Source: Breznakibacter sp047600785 (GTDB lineage: Bacteria; Bacteroidota; Bacteroidia; Bacteroidales; Marinilabiliaceae). Taken from it: a stretch of DNA of 64,000 nt. The position numbers were made by a program, and so were the translations under genes. Under the pieces are notes generated by a model that ran no database searches, was not told the origin of the DNA, and worked only from the letters and a program-made list of their open reading frames with translations. The stretch covers positions 1,426,001 through 1,490,000 of the forward strand of contig JASGKH010000001.1 in NCBI GenBank assembly GCA_047600785.1. The letters run 5' to 3'. Position 1 is the stretch's first letter. Each line of letters begins with the position of its first letter. Positions 1-8,394 of the stretch are shown here, piece by piece.

Positions 1-1
1 G

Positions 2-343
2 GCGCTTGTTTTATTGCAGAGCGTGGCCGGGCATGTGATGAAAAGCGGGCAGGTAGAGGTCGCGTTGCCGGACGGAGACGGAGGAACGACGGCCAGTGAG
101 GTAGACGTCCATGTAAAATTTACCCTTGGTTTTTTAAAATACCTTGAAGCCGATAAATCCAAATATTCCGGCTTCTGGAGAGGGAAATATGTTGATTTTT
201 TTAGCGAGTTGTACCAAAAGGGCTACGGTGCGCCATTGGCCTATTTTACGATACAAAGCAGGCACAAGCAGGAAATGATTGATTGGTCCGCGGCCAATTA
301 TAAGAGCTTTGGAGCCTTTGTCGATTGGATGTCGCAACAATAA
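2..343 (+). CDS. C-terminal part of an unrecognised protein (cut by window edge)
   Basis: The reading frame is open from base 2 and ends with TAA at 341-343, so the true start probably lies before the window; a TTG at 14 is the only in-frame alternative start. The visible part is about 113 residues, rich in Lys, Tyr, Phe and Trp near the end (FWRGKYVDFFSELYQKGYG). No family was recognised. It is followed by a 134-base gap and then the small Cse60-like gene on the same strand. Function unknown. Confidence 0.5.
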   Translation, partial: ALVLLQSVAGHVMKSGQVEVALPDGDGGTTASEVDVHVKFTLGFLKYLEADKSKYSGFWRGKYVDFFSELYQKGYGAPLAYFTIQSRHKQEMIDWSAANYKSFGAFVDWMSQQ

Positions 344-477
344 TGTCCGGAATGCCTGTTAATGTCCCGATGTGGTTGCAATGCCTTTGTTTTTTTGTAG
401 GTTTGTCAAATTTTTACAACCTAACCCGGTTCGAGAATGTTGAATTGGGTAGTTTCACAAATTAAATATATAACGTC

Positions 478-675
478 ATGGAGAAGATCAAAACCAAGCA
501 TTTCCAGTATACTGGAACCGACGACTATGACATGTCGCTCGATGAACAAATCAATCGGTTTATCAACGATGCCGGTATTAGTGCCGACACCGTCATTGAT
601 GTGAAATATGCCGGCCATTCGGCCAACGGCGTGAACGTGTATTCGGCACTCGTTGTATATGTGGTAGAGGAATAA
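478..675 (+). CDS. Small Cse60-like protein (65 aa)
   Basis: This 65-residue acidic protein has the layout of the small Cse60 family: a helical segment (LDEQINRFINDAG) followed by two strands (VIDVKYAGH and YSALVVYVVEE). Cse60 was named from a Bacillus sporulation gene, but members occur widely in non-sporulating bacteria and their role is unknown. There is no signal peptide, so it should be cytoplasmic. The match is from overall pattern only. A strong hairpin follows the stop, facing the convergent acyl-CoA ligase gene. Confidence 0.55.
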   Translation: MEKIKTKHFQYTGTDDYDMSLDEQINRFINDAGISADTVIDVKYAGHSANGVNVYSALVVYVVEE

Positions 676-696
676 ACTAAATAACAGGGTATTCGT

Positions 697-731
697 AAAA
701 AACGCCCGGGCCTATGCTCCGGGCGTTTTAT
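697..731. terminator. Bidirectional rho-independent terminator
   Basis: An inverted repeat AAAACGCCCGG / CCGGGCGTTTT with a short loop and A/T runs on both sides lies between the convergent genes at 478-675 (+) and 750-2390 (-). It can terminate both. Confidence 0.8.
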
Positions 732-749
732 TTTGGTAACGGTCATGGG

Positions 750-2390
750 TTATTGCAACGACTTGGCGTATTCGAGCCCCATTTCTCGAAGTTTGTACTT
801 TTGTATTTTCCCCGATGCGGTTTTGGGAAAATCGTCTACGAATATGACGTGTTTTGGGATCTTGTAACGTGCGATCTTGCCCCTGCAAAATCCCTGGATC
901 TCCTCTTGGGTGAGGGATTGCCCCTTTTTCAGCTTGATGAACGCACCCACGATCTCTCCGTATTTCTCATCGGGGATACCGGCTACTTCCACCATTTCGA
1001 TTTGTGGTAACTGATACAGGAAATTCTTGATCTCACGCGGATAAATGTTCTCGCCGCCACGGATAATCATATCCTTGATCCTCCCCGTAATGCGGTAAAA
1101 CCCTTCGGAGGTCTTCACTGCCAGGTCGCCCGAATGGAGCCAGCCGTCTTTGTCAATGGCCTTGGAGGTAGCCTCGGGGTTGTTGTAATATCCCTTCATG
1201 ACGTTATAGCCACGGCAGCATATCTCCCCCTGTACGTTTGGCTGGCATTCCTCGCCCGTTTCGGGATCAAAGATCTTCACCTCGACGCCGGGATAATTGC
1301 TGCCTACGGTAGTGGCACGTACTTCGGCCGAATCGGTGACCCGGGTAGCCGTCATGCCCGGCGACGATTCGGTAAGGCCATATACAATAATGATGTCACG
1401 ACAGTTCATCTTCTCCATCACCTGGTTCATGGTTTCGATGGGGCACAAGGCGCCCGCCATGATGCCGGTGCGCAGGCTGCTTAGGTCGAACATGTCGAAC
1501 ATGGGATGGTTGAGCTCGGCGATGAACATCGTAGGGACACCGTAAATGGCCGTGCATTTTTCTTTTTGTACCGAAGCCAGCACCATCAGAGGGTCAAAAT
1601 CTTCGACAAACACCATGGTGCCGCCGTGGGTAACAATGGCACACGTGGCCAGTACGCAACCAAAGCAATGGAAAAGCGGGACGCAGACAAGCAAACGGTC
1701 GGACGGCGTGTAGTTCATGCACTCGCCGGTGGCAAATCCGTTGTTGAGGATGTTGTGGTGGCTCAGCATCACTCCTTTGGGAAAACCCGTGGTGCCCGAA
1801 GTATATTGCATGTTTACCACATCGTGGCACGAAATGGTCTTACGGGCATCGTCAATGATCGAGCCGGGCTGGTACGACCCCAAAAGCAACAGCTCATGGG
1901 TACTGTACATCCCTTTGTGTTTTTGCGGCCCGATAAAAACCACGTTACGGAGCACGGGAAATTTCTCGCTCACCAAATGTCCGCGTTCATGGGTCCTCAG
2001 TTCGGGGACCAGTTCGAATACCATGTTCACGTAATCGCTGTCACGGTAGCCGTCGATAATGCAAAGCGTGTGAAGGTCGGCGTCGCGGATCAGGAACTCC
2101 AGTTCCGAAAGTTTATAATTCGTGTTGACCGTCACCAGTACGGCCCCTATTTTGGCACAGGCAAACATGAACGTCAGCCAGTCGGGCACATTGTTGGCCC
2201 AAATGCCTACTTTATCGCCGCTGCGCACGCCGGTAGCCCAGAGCCCTTTGGCCAACTGGTCGGCCCGCTGGTTGAATTCGGCATAAGTGAATCGAAGGTT
2301 ACGGTCGGGGTAGACGATAAATTCATTGGACGGCAGCTCGTTGGCCCACTTTTCGAGCATCTGCCCCAGGGTATAATCCAATAGTTCCAT
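750..2390 (-). CDS. AMP-forming acyl-CoA ligase (ANL superfamily)
   Basis: Activates a fatty or other carboxylic acid to acyl-AMP and then acyl-CoA in the cytoplasm. All core ANL motifs are present in order: the P-loop YTSGTTGFPKGVMLSHHN, the adenylate motif YGLTESSPG, the GWLHSGDLA aspartate motif, the hinge RIKDMIIRGGENIYP and the C-terminal catalytic lysine region KTASGKIQKYK. At 546 residues it has family length and looks intact. It lies 12 bases downstream of an XRE-cupin regulator gene on the same strand, so the two are probably co-transcribed, and that regulator may sense the substrate or its CoA ester. The chain length of the substrate cannot be read from the sequence. Confidence 0.9.
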   Translation of the reverse strand: MELLDYTLGQMLEKWANELPSNEFIVYPDRNLRFTYAEFNQRADQLAKGLWATGVRSGDKVGIWANNVPDWLTFMFACAKIGAVLVTVNTNYKLSELEFLIRDADLHTLCIIDGYRDSDYVNMVFELVPELRTHERGHLVSEKFPVLRNVVFIGPQKHKGMYSTHELLLLGSYQPGSIIDDARKTISCHDVVNMQYTSGTTGFPKGVMLSHHNILNNGFATGECMNYTPSDRLLVCVPLFHCFGCVLATCAIVTHGGTMVFVEDFDPLMVLASVQKEKCTAIYGVPTMFIAELNHPMFDMFDLSSLRTGIMAGALCPIETMNQVMEKMNCRDIIIVYGLTESSPGMTATRVTDSAEVRATTVGSNYPGVEVKIFDPETGEECQPNVQGEICCRGYNVMKGYYNNPEATSKAIDKDGWLHSGDLAVKTSEGFYRITGRIKDMIIRGGENIYPREIKNFLYQLPQIEMVEVAGIPDEKYGEIVGAFIKLKKGQSLTQEEIQGFCRGKIARYKIPKHVIFVDDFPKTASGKIQKYKLREMGLEYAKSLQ

Positions 2391-2402
2391 GTCACATACT
2401 GA

Positions 2403-2975
2403 TTAAACAGGTACATATACGACGGCCAGGACTTTTGCATCGGTACCCGCGGCCGTGATCAGGTGGTCGACAATGGAGTCGAGATAAATACTGTCGCCCT
2501 GGCTTAGTGTATAATTGTCGTTGCCATAGGCAACCTTTATCTGGCCGTTGAGCACGAAAATGAACTCTTCGCCTTCGTGCGACGATTTGTGCAACGTGAT
2601 ATTCTCGGAAGGACGGATGTCGATAATGAACGGTTCCATGTGGCGGCCGGCTTTGTTGTGGGCCAGCGAAAAGAAGTCCATGTGCTCGCGAACCGATTCG
2701 TCGCTGGTCGAAAAGCTGGCCGATGCCACGCGCTCGCCTGCCCGTACCACTGCGGGACCTGTTTTGTCGCTGTCGTCGAGCAACGTGCCCAGCCTGATGC
2801 CCAGGGCACGCGAGATGTGGATGAGCGTTCCCAGTGAGGGAATAGACTGTGCCGTTTCAATCTGATCGATCTGATGGAGCGATAACCCGCTTCGCTGGGC
2901 CAGATCGGCGGGCTCTATTTTTTTTAACGTACGTAAACCGGCAATGCGCTTGCCGATGGATGTGTCGCCTTTCAT
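2403..2975 (-). CDS. XRE-family transcriptional regulator with C-terminal cupin domain
   Basis: Residues about 8-65 form a Cro/CI-type helix-turn-helix (IGKRIAGLRTLKKIEPADLA, then SGLSLHQIDQIE). Residues about 115-188 form a cupin barrel with HEGEEFIFVLNGQIKV and LSQGDSIYLDS. This architecture is common in small-molecule-responsive repressors or activators; the ligand normally binds in the cupin. It is the first gene of a two-gene unit with the acyl-CoA ligase, 12 bases apart, so local or autogenous control of fatty-acid activation is a reasonable inference. Length (190 aa) is typical. Confidence 0.88.
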   Translation of the reverse strand: MKGDTSIGKRIAGLRTLKKIEPADLAQRSGLSLHQIDQIETAQSIPSLGTLIHISRALGIRLGTLLDDSDKTGPAVVRAGERVASASFSTSDESVREHMDFFSLAHNKAGRHMEPFIIDIRPSENITLHKSSHEGEEFIFVLNGQIKVAYGNDNYTLSQGDSIYLDSIVDHLITAAGTDAKVLAVVYVPV

Positions 2976-3158
2976 AAATACTGTCGTTTGGGTTACAAAT
3001 AGGAAGTGAAATTAGGAAAAGCAACCGTTTTTCGAAATGTTTGGCCCGTGTTTTTGAAAGTTTTGTCATCGATAAGCATTTGTGGGGGGAAAGAGATACT
3101 AATTTGTATTTTTAGGAGTTTTATTTAAATGTTTGAAAACAGGGAGGATGGGGTGTTT

Positions 3159-4451
3159 ATGAGGTTTTTGTTGGTGTTGGCAGGTTGGGTATGGGGATCG
3201 GCAATTTTGTTTGGACAGGCAAAGTCCGATTCTGCCGTTGTGGCGTTGCTGGTGAAAGAGCCCGCGGTATCCCTGGTGAAATACGGAAACGAGTTGTTTG
3301 CGATTGGAGGAAGCGATTCATCATCGGTTTATCGGGTGAAAGGAAACAAAATCCAAAAGATCATGGGCGGAGAAAACTTTCCGGCGGTAAAGTTTTCGTC
3401 GCTAATGGTTTCGGGGAAAGGCAAACTTTTGGCCTGTACACCGCGCCACTATGTTTACGGCTGGCACAGGGGCAAAGTAACCCGCTTCGATTTCAATAAA
3501 GGGTTGACCGACAGCCTGGTGGTTGGCTTTGAAGGGATGGATGCCAGGGAACGGCCTATATTAAAAACACAACGGCGGAATTTTGTGTTTGAAGAGGGGC
3601 GCGACCTTGTAAGATCACGCTTTAAATATACCAAGTCGGGCGGAGAGGCCCCACCGCCCATCGGTTCCGCACAGATCATCCGCCAGTCGGTTCAGGAACC
3701 CATCAACAAAGCCATTTGTTTCCTGTTCGCCGACATCGACTATAGCTTTAAAAGGCACAAAGCCATTCGCGGCCGGGAGATAAAAGAGATCGAAAAAATG
3801 CTGGCGCCAGGCGACATTCTGGTAAAGCGCAACGATTACCAGTTGAGCAACCTCGGCATTTCCGGCTTTTGGAGCCATTGCGGCATCTATTTGGGCGATT
3901 TCGATCGGTTGGATGAGTTCTTTAAGGATGTGCCGATGCTTCAGGGTAAAAAAGCTTCGGAATACATCAAATCATATAATTTCGGGGTCTACCACCGGTT
4001 GTCGAACAAACGCAACATGATCATAGAGGCGGTGGGCGAAGGCGTATGTATCAACCCGCTGGAAAACATTGCCAAAGTCGATTACCTTGCCGCCATGAGG
4101 CCACAACTGTCGCGCGAAGACATATTCAAATCGTTACTGGTCGCTTTCGATTACCTCGGTTTCCCTTACGACTATCTTTTTGACTTTTCGAACGACGATG
4201 AGTTGGTGTGCAGCGAACTGGTCTACAGGGCATTCTCTTCCGGCGGCGATAAAAAAGGGATGCTTTTTCAGATGAAAGACCGTTACGGAAAGAATTTCCT
4301 GTTCCCCAACGATCTGGGCGTACAGTGTTGTGCAGAGGCCGGGATCGAAGAAAAGAACCTTGGGTTCGTGTTGTTTTGCGGGATCGATGCCACCGGGAAA
4401 AAGGTTGAGTTCAAAACCATTGACCAGTTTGCCCGGACTGTGGGCAATTGA
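3159..4451 (+). CDS. Secreted YiiX/YebB-like permuted papain-fold cysteine hydrolase
   Basis: The N-terminus (MRFLLVLAGWVWGSAILFGQ) is a good signal peptide; an in-frame ATG at 3129 would put ten unsuited residues before it, and AGGGAGG lies 11 bases upstream of 3159. Residues about 25-160 resemble short propeller or strand repeats without a family name. The C-terminal ~230 residues carry the marks of permuted NlpC/P60-papain enzymes: LAPGDILVKRND, the histidine in WSHCGIYLGD, and the cysteine in ELVCSELVYRAF, with the Cys after the His as expected for circular permutation. Relatives are thought to cut lipids or peptide/amide bonds; the substrate is not known. It stands alone between the XRE-cupin gene (divergent) and the toxin-antitoxin region. 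Confidence 0.7.
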   Translation: MRFLLVLAGWVWGSAILFGQAKSDSAVVALLVKEPAVSLVKYGNELFAIGGSDSSSVYRVKGNKIQKIMGGENFPAVKFSSLMVSGKGKLLACTPRHYVYGWHRGKVTRFDFNKGLTDSLVVGFEGMDARERPILKTQRRNFVFEEGRDLVRSRFKYTKSGGEAPPPIGSAQIIRQSVQEPINKAICFLFADIDYSFKRHKAIRGREIKEIEKMLAPGDILVKRNDYQLSNLGISGFWSHCGIYLGDFDRLDEFFKDVPMLQGKKASEYIKSYNFGVYHRLSNKRNMIIEAVGEGVCINPLENIAKVDYLAAMRPQLSREDIFKSLLVAFDYLGFPYDYLFDFSNDDELVCSELVYRAFSSGGDKKGMLFQMKDRYGKNFLFPNDLGVQCCAEAGIEEKNLGFVLFCGIDATGKKVEFKTIDQFARTVGN

Positions 4452-4759
4452 CGTCATTCCGATATAAGCAAACATGACCTTGCCTTTAAGAAAAGGCAAA
4501 GAGACGAAAGACATCGAGATACCCGTCCATATGTTTAGTATCCCGGTTTTGTCAGGATACATAGTGGATCCACACTCACCGGATTCTAATAACGATTTTC
4601 CGTGCGGAGCTTTGAGGAAGCTTTTATTTCTGACAGGGTCTCGTTGGGGAAGCACCCTCGCCCTGTGGTCCGTCCGACGAACTCAATGAGTCATGAACAC
4701 TACCTTTGGGCCTTACAGGCTGCTCATATTCCTAAATATGTTTTGGGGACAGGCAATTT
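4452..4759. other. Gene-free stretch next to the toxin gene
   Basis: No convincing coding sequence is seen on either strand. The stretch holds the left copy of a 38-bp direct repeat (4472-4509) and, near 4632-4672, a loose dyad ACAGGG/CCCTGT. The small open frames here have no recognisable features and are taken as chance. Confidence 0.5.
4472..4509 (+). repeat. 38-bp direct repeat, left copy
   Basis: Begins ACATGACCTTGCC and ends CAAAGAGACGAAA. It matches 34 of 38 positions with the copy at 5680-5717 in the same orientation. The two copies flank the toxin-antitoxin pair. Confidence 0.75.
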
Positions 4760-5215
4760 TTATTCATTGTTCAGTTTAAGGATTTCCTCAACGACATTAT
4801 CAGCAATTCGAAAGTCAGTCATTAATAATTTGTCAATCAGAGGTCTTACCTTTTCAATGATTGACATTTGTTTTGCTTTATGGATCACTCCAAGGGCACC
4901 TGTTATTTTAAATTTTAATCTTGCCGCTAATTTTCGGGCTTTTAAGTCATCTAATAACAAAATTACCTCATCAAATTCTGAGGCTAACGCAATTGCACTT
5001 GCTTCTCCCAAGTCTACCTGCGTTTCAAGAAATTTCTGATATTTTTTATCGGCGACTGACTGTATTTTAATCCAGCTCGGTAATTCCTCTCCAAATTCTT
5101 TAGCGATTTCAGGTGTTGTGATTAATTCTGTATATACTTTCTCCAATAGATGGAATTCATCAATTTTTTGAAAAAGTATCAATGTACTTGTATCGGAAAT
5201 TACAACTTTAGGCAT
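4760..5215 (-). CDS. PIN-like toxin, DUF3368 family
   Basis: This 151-residue protein has the DUF3368 pattern: the first acidic residue in VVISDTSTLILF, the conserved DLGEASAIALA with its glutamate, and the LLLDDLKARKLAA pair of aspartates, followed by TGALGVIHKAK. PIN-domain proteins of this kind are usually RNases that act as toxins with a partner antitoxin. The gene overlaps the end of the UPF0175 gene by 8 bases, the normal order for antitoxin followed by toxin. Both genes are visibly more AT-rich than their neighbours, which suggests transfer. RNase activity is inferred from the family. Confidence 0.85.
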   Translation of the reverse strand: MPKVVISDTSTLILFQKIDEFHLLEKVYTELITTPEIAKEFGEELPSWIKIQSVADKKYQKFLETQVDLGEASAIALASEFDEVILLLDDLKARKLAARLKFKITGALGVIHKAKQMSIIEKVRPLIDKLLMTDFRIADNVVEEILKLNNE

Positions 5216-5441
5216 TTGCTATATCAGAGTGTAAATCAGGAATCGAAGTGCTAAAAACAGACACGCCATATTTTCCAAGTATTTCTATGAATGCCCTCTT
5301 TGATAATCCGACAATTTCTGCTGCTTGCCCTGCAGATAATTTTGCATCCTCATATAGTTTTGCTGCGATTATCATTGAGAAATCATAATCTCTCAAATCC
5401 ACATTGTCTGGTATCTTTAATTGGATTGTTCTCATAATCAT
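5208..5441 (-). CDS. UPF0175 family antitoxin
   Basis: The 77-residue protein has the UPF0175 signature: a short strand at the N-terminus (IQLKIPDNVDL), then AAKLYEDAKLSAGQAAEIVGLS and KRAFIEILGKYGVSVF. This family is the usual DNA-binding antitoxin partner of DUF3368 PIN toxins. An alternative start two codons later (MRTIQLK) is possible. The stop overlaps the toxin start by 8 bases, which implies translational coupling. It would bind its own promoter in the AT-rich gap upstream. Confidence 0.85.
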   Translation of the reverse strand: MIMRTIQLKIPDNVDLRDYDFSMIIAAKLYEDAKLSAGQAAEIVGLSKRAFIEILGKYGVSVFSTSIPDLHSDIANA

Positions 5442-5679
5442 TTACTTTTTTCAAAAATACAAAATCAATAAACCAAATTTCAATTTAGCTCCATGTTTTT
5501 CTTTGTGTTTGCCCCTGGCGGGTGTCAGTATGAAATATGCCGGACTGTGAATTGCATTCGTGTGGTTCGACACCAACCTTTAAGTAGGATAAATTGCTTA
5601 CAAACCCACCAAAACCGATATGCTTTATGGCCCTGTGTGCTTTTATTATGACGCAAGCCGAAAAATACAAATGAACTTT

Positions 5680-5717
5680 ACATGACCTTGCCATTGAGAA
5701 AATACAAAGAGACGAAA
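5680..5717 (+). repeat. 38-bp direct repeat, right copy
   Basis: Second copy of the repeat at 4472-4509, with four substitutions. It ends two bases before the stop codon of the ATP-grasp-like gene. The rest of 5442-5679 has no gene that can be supported. Confidence 0.75.
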
Positions 5718-5718
5718 T

Positions 5719-6936
5719 TTATAATTGGGGAGGTCCGTTTGCGTTAAAATCGATCCATGCCCCGAACAATCTGGCGTTTTGGGGTACCAAAGGCATGGAT
5801 TTGCCCATGGCCGGGCCGCCGTTGAACTTTTCACGATAGGTTTTTTCCCAGCCGTTTTCCTCAAATTGCCCTATTTGCCACGTAGCTTCTGCGGCGGAAT
5901 TTAGCTTCTTGCGCATCATCAGGTTCACCAATCCCATGGTGTACCTCAGATTGGCCTCAATGGCAGGCTGGAGCTTTAATGCCCCGCTTTCGTCGAGGTA
6001 CCATAGCGCATCCACGCCCACCGGGCCCGAATAAAGATTTTCCATCCGGAGTTTTGGGAGGGCACTCAGCAACAGCCCTTTTGCTTCTTTAATGGTATCG
6101 GCTAATATATGGCCGGCGTTGGTTTTTATCCCTAACGGCATCTCGTTAAGGAAACACCCCTGGAACTTTCCCCCATGGTCGGTGGTAAAAAAATTGTGTC
6201 CCAGATAATCGAATTGACCGTTGGGATGAAGCCAAAAGTGGAACGACATGTCAAAGACCTTTTGGTACAACGGTTCGGCCATCAAAAACGATTGCTGCCT
6301 GATGGCGCCGGCCAGCCATCGCTCATCGGCCATGCGGCCCGAAAGCCTGTCCACCATCATCACCCCGCGCCCCGACGAACTCCACGGAGTCTTGAAAACA
6401 GCTTTGTGCCCAAAGCATTCGAGAGCCTTGCGTGCCTGATCCACCGAACGGACCGCCAACGGCAGGTCCTTAACAGCAATGCGGGGATGGGCAGCAGTTA
6501 CTGCGGCAATTTCTTCGACAAGGGACTGGTTGGTCTGCCGGCTGAAAAAATTCAAATGGCCAGGTTGCCATGTGGCAACGGGCAGCGATTGAAACACCGG
6601 GTTGCATTTGGCTTTTAATGCCTTTGTGCGGTGGTGCATTTCCGGGCTCCATCCCCAGGGCCGGATCTCGCCAAAGGTGTGGCCATACTTTCTCAGTTGC
6701 TCCCATGTAATAAAAATGGGCAGTTCGGCCCCAGAGTTTTTCAATGCTTGCAAAAAGCTTCCGTCCGGTAGCGACGGTACAACAACCATATCGGAAGGCG
6801 ATGCCAGCCAGAGCATAATCGTAGCCAAATCATGTTCGAAGGCCCGCAGGCGGGCAGGCGGCATATAGCTCACCGACCGGTTCAGCACGGCCATGTCGCA
6901 CGTAGGGTTGAAAATGTAAACGTTGGGCTTTTCCAT
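5719..6936 (-). CDS. ATP-grasp-like protein of unknown substrate
   Basis: This 405-residue cytoplasmic protein has no signal peptide. Its C-terminal two thirds look like an ATP-grasp fold: a lysine strand and glycine loop in AVFKTPWSSSGRGVMMVDR, a central strand in SFLMAEPLYQKVFDMSFHF, and the metal-binding end GPVGVDALWY with PAIEANLRYTMG (Glu and Asn). The N-terminal part (YIFNPTCDMAVLN, then RPWGWSP) is a separate domain I do not recognise. ATP-grasp enzymes join a carboxylate to an amine or thiol through an acyl phosphate; the partners here are unknown. Similar genes occur as orphans in Bacteroidota. It has no obvious operon partner. Confidence 0.65.
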   Translation of the reverse strand: MEKPNVYIFNPTCDMAVLNRSVSYMPPARLRAFEHDLATIMLWLASPSDMVVVPSLPDGSFLQALKNSGAELPIFITWEQLRKYGHTFGEIRPWGWSPEMHHRTKALKAKCNPVFQSLPVATWQPGHLNFFSRQTNQSLVEEIAAVTAAHPRIAVKDLPLAVRSVDQARKALECFGHKAVFKTPWSSSGRGVMMVDRLSGRMADERWLAGAIRQQSFLMAEPLYQKVFDMSFHFWLHPNGQFDYLGHNFFTTDHGGKFQGCFLNEMPLGIKTNAGHILADTIKEAKGLLLSALPKLRMENLYSGPVGVDALWYLDESGALKLQPAIEANLRYTMGLVNLMMRKKLNSAAEATWQIGQFEENGWEKTYREKFNGGPAMGKSMPLVPQNARLFGAWIDFNANGPPQL

Positions 6937-7488
6937 TGCACGCGTTGCGGCGCTAAAGGTACGAAAGTCACGGGAAAATGACTGCCGGCTTTTATTCTGC
7001 GTTTAAAGATTGTACGGTCATCAATAAGAAATCGAGGCTCTTTTTCCAGCAATCACATATTTCCTTAATTGAATCAGGTGCTTCACAGATACTCCCATGA
7101 AAAGATTCCCGATTTTTTCATCGGTTTGACCTCCCCCAACCCCTCCGAAGACGAGGAACCAGAAGCCACACTGCACGTCACGGCACCCCTCCTTTGGAGG
7201 GGACGGGGTTAAACCTCTTCTACCTTTCCTGCTCTCTTCCTTTTGCACTTTTACAATGCATTTACTTTACAAAAATGTATTATACTTGTGTTGACAATAA
7301 CCCAACCTTATCCATGCAAGCATTGCCTCATCGCAAAACAACACCATTTCCCCTTTTGGCATACAAACACAAGGTATTTCCGTCATACTGCGCCATGACA
7401 GGTGCCACCGGCTGCCATGGCAGAACCGAAACTGCTTATAGACCATGAATCTTTCGATCAACCATATGTCCAATCTAAATCTTATCTT
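6937..7488. other. Non-coding stretch with a CCCCTCC/GGAGGGG hairpin
   Basis: No supported gene. Around 7125-7215 the sequence is of the repeated intergenic type seen in many Bacteroidota genomes, with a perfect hairpin CCCCTCC-TTT-GGAGGGG at 7186-7202. Near 7281-7288 TATACTTG is one base off the TAnnTTTG promoter element and could serve the gene starting at 7489. Confidence 0.45.
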
Positions 7489-8052
7489 ATGGCAAAAGTA
7501 GGAGACAACATCGTCACCACAGGTCTCAGGGGCAAGCTGGGCAATCTTATCGTATTTCGCAATTATGGTGGGAAAACCATTGTGTCGATGGCGCCAAAAA
7601 GAAAGAAAACCCAACGGACCGAAACACAGGAAAAATATTTGCAGAGGTTTAAGGAAGCAGTGCTTTACGCCCAAAACGCCATTGCCGACAAAGTAACAAA
7701 AGACGCCTACCAAAATTCGGCACAGGAAGGCCGAAGCGCTTACAACGTAGCAGTGGCCGACTTCCTGAACGCCCCCCGCATCAATGAAATCGATGTAAGC
7801 CATTACAACGGCCGGCCCGGGAGTTACCTCCAGATACATGCTATTGACGACTTTATGGTAAAGGACGTGTCGGTCACCATCCGAAACGCCGACGGAACCG
7901 AAATTGAAAACGGAATGGCCATCCAACAGCCCGGAGCCATATGGTGGCGCTATACCGCCACAACCGTCAATCCATCGTTGAACGGAAGCATAATCATCGT
8001 CCGCGTCTCCGATCTTCCCGGAAACCTCACCGGAAAGATCACCGAACTCTGA
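7489..8052 (+). CDS. Bacteroidota-type conserved protein of unknown function (187 aa)
   Basis: The start at 7489 (MAKVGDNIVTTGLRGKLGN) is preferred over the in-frame ATGs upstream because related Bacteroidota proteins begin with a short basic block followed by a G-x-G-N-x-x-F pattern (here GKLGNLIVFRNYGGKTIV). Then come a Lys/Arg-rich helix (KRKKTQRTETQEKYLQRF) and a C-terminal half that looks like a small beta-sandwich (DFMVKDVSVTIRNADGTEIENG). There is no signal peptide or membrane segment. The function is not known. It is a single-gene unit with its own terminator. Confidence 0.65.
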   Translation: MAKVGDNIVTTGLRGKLGNLIVFRNYGGKTIVSMAPKRKKTQRTETQEKYLQRFKEAVLYAQNAIADKVTKDAYQNSAQEGRSAYNVAVADFLNAPRINEIDVSHYNGRPGSYLQIHAIDDFMVKDVSVTIRNADGTEIENGMAIQQPGAIWWRYTATTVNPSLNGSIIIVRVSDLPGNLTGKITEL

Positions 8053-8069
8053 CGGATTCCTCCCTTGAC

Positions 8070-8110
8070 AAAAAACAGGCTCTTCCCATTCAGGAAGAGC
8101 CTGTTTTTTT
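8070..8110 (+). terminator. Rho-independent terminator
   Basis: AAAAAACAGGCTCTTCC, a 6-base loop, then GGAAGAGCCTG followed by a run of T, 17 bases after the stop of the 187-aa gene. The remaining bases to 8347 hold nothing that can be supported. Confidence 0.9.
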
Positions 8111-8347
8111 GTTCTTGATCGGTCATTCCCCACCATTACAAACCAGGCCCAAAACAGACAAAATCAGATACGAAGCTTCGACGGAGACATAACGGACTCA
8201 CGACGGAGACACAACGGACCCAGAAAAAGACGATTATTAATGTCAAAAAGTGCAAATCGAAACAAAACGATAACCCTCGCGCCAACTTTCCGTTCCGCAT
8301 CTTTTCCCTTCCCTTGCAAAGACAGGGAAGACCTTGCCAGACAAAAT

Positions 8348-8375
8348 AAAAAGGGGCGCTGAAAAGCGCCCCTTT
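8348..8375 (-). terminator. Rho-independent terminator of the Hsp20 gene
   Basis: AAAAAGGGGCGCT / AGCGCCCCTTT inverted repeat located 20 bases past the stop of the minus-strand Hsp20 gene, with a T-run on that strand. Confidence 0.85.
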
Positions 8376-8394
8376 CCCGGCGGTAAGCCTCCGT

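Noticed and set aside
4134..4655. 173-codon minus-strand open frame
   Set aside because: It overlaps the end of the papain-like gene and is its reverse-frame shadow.
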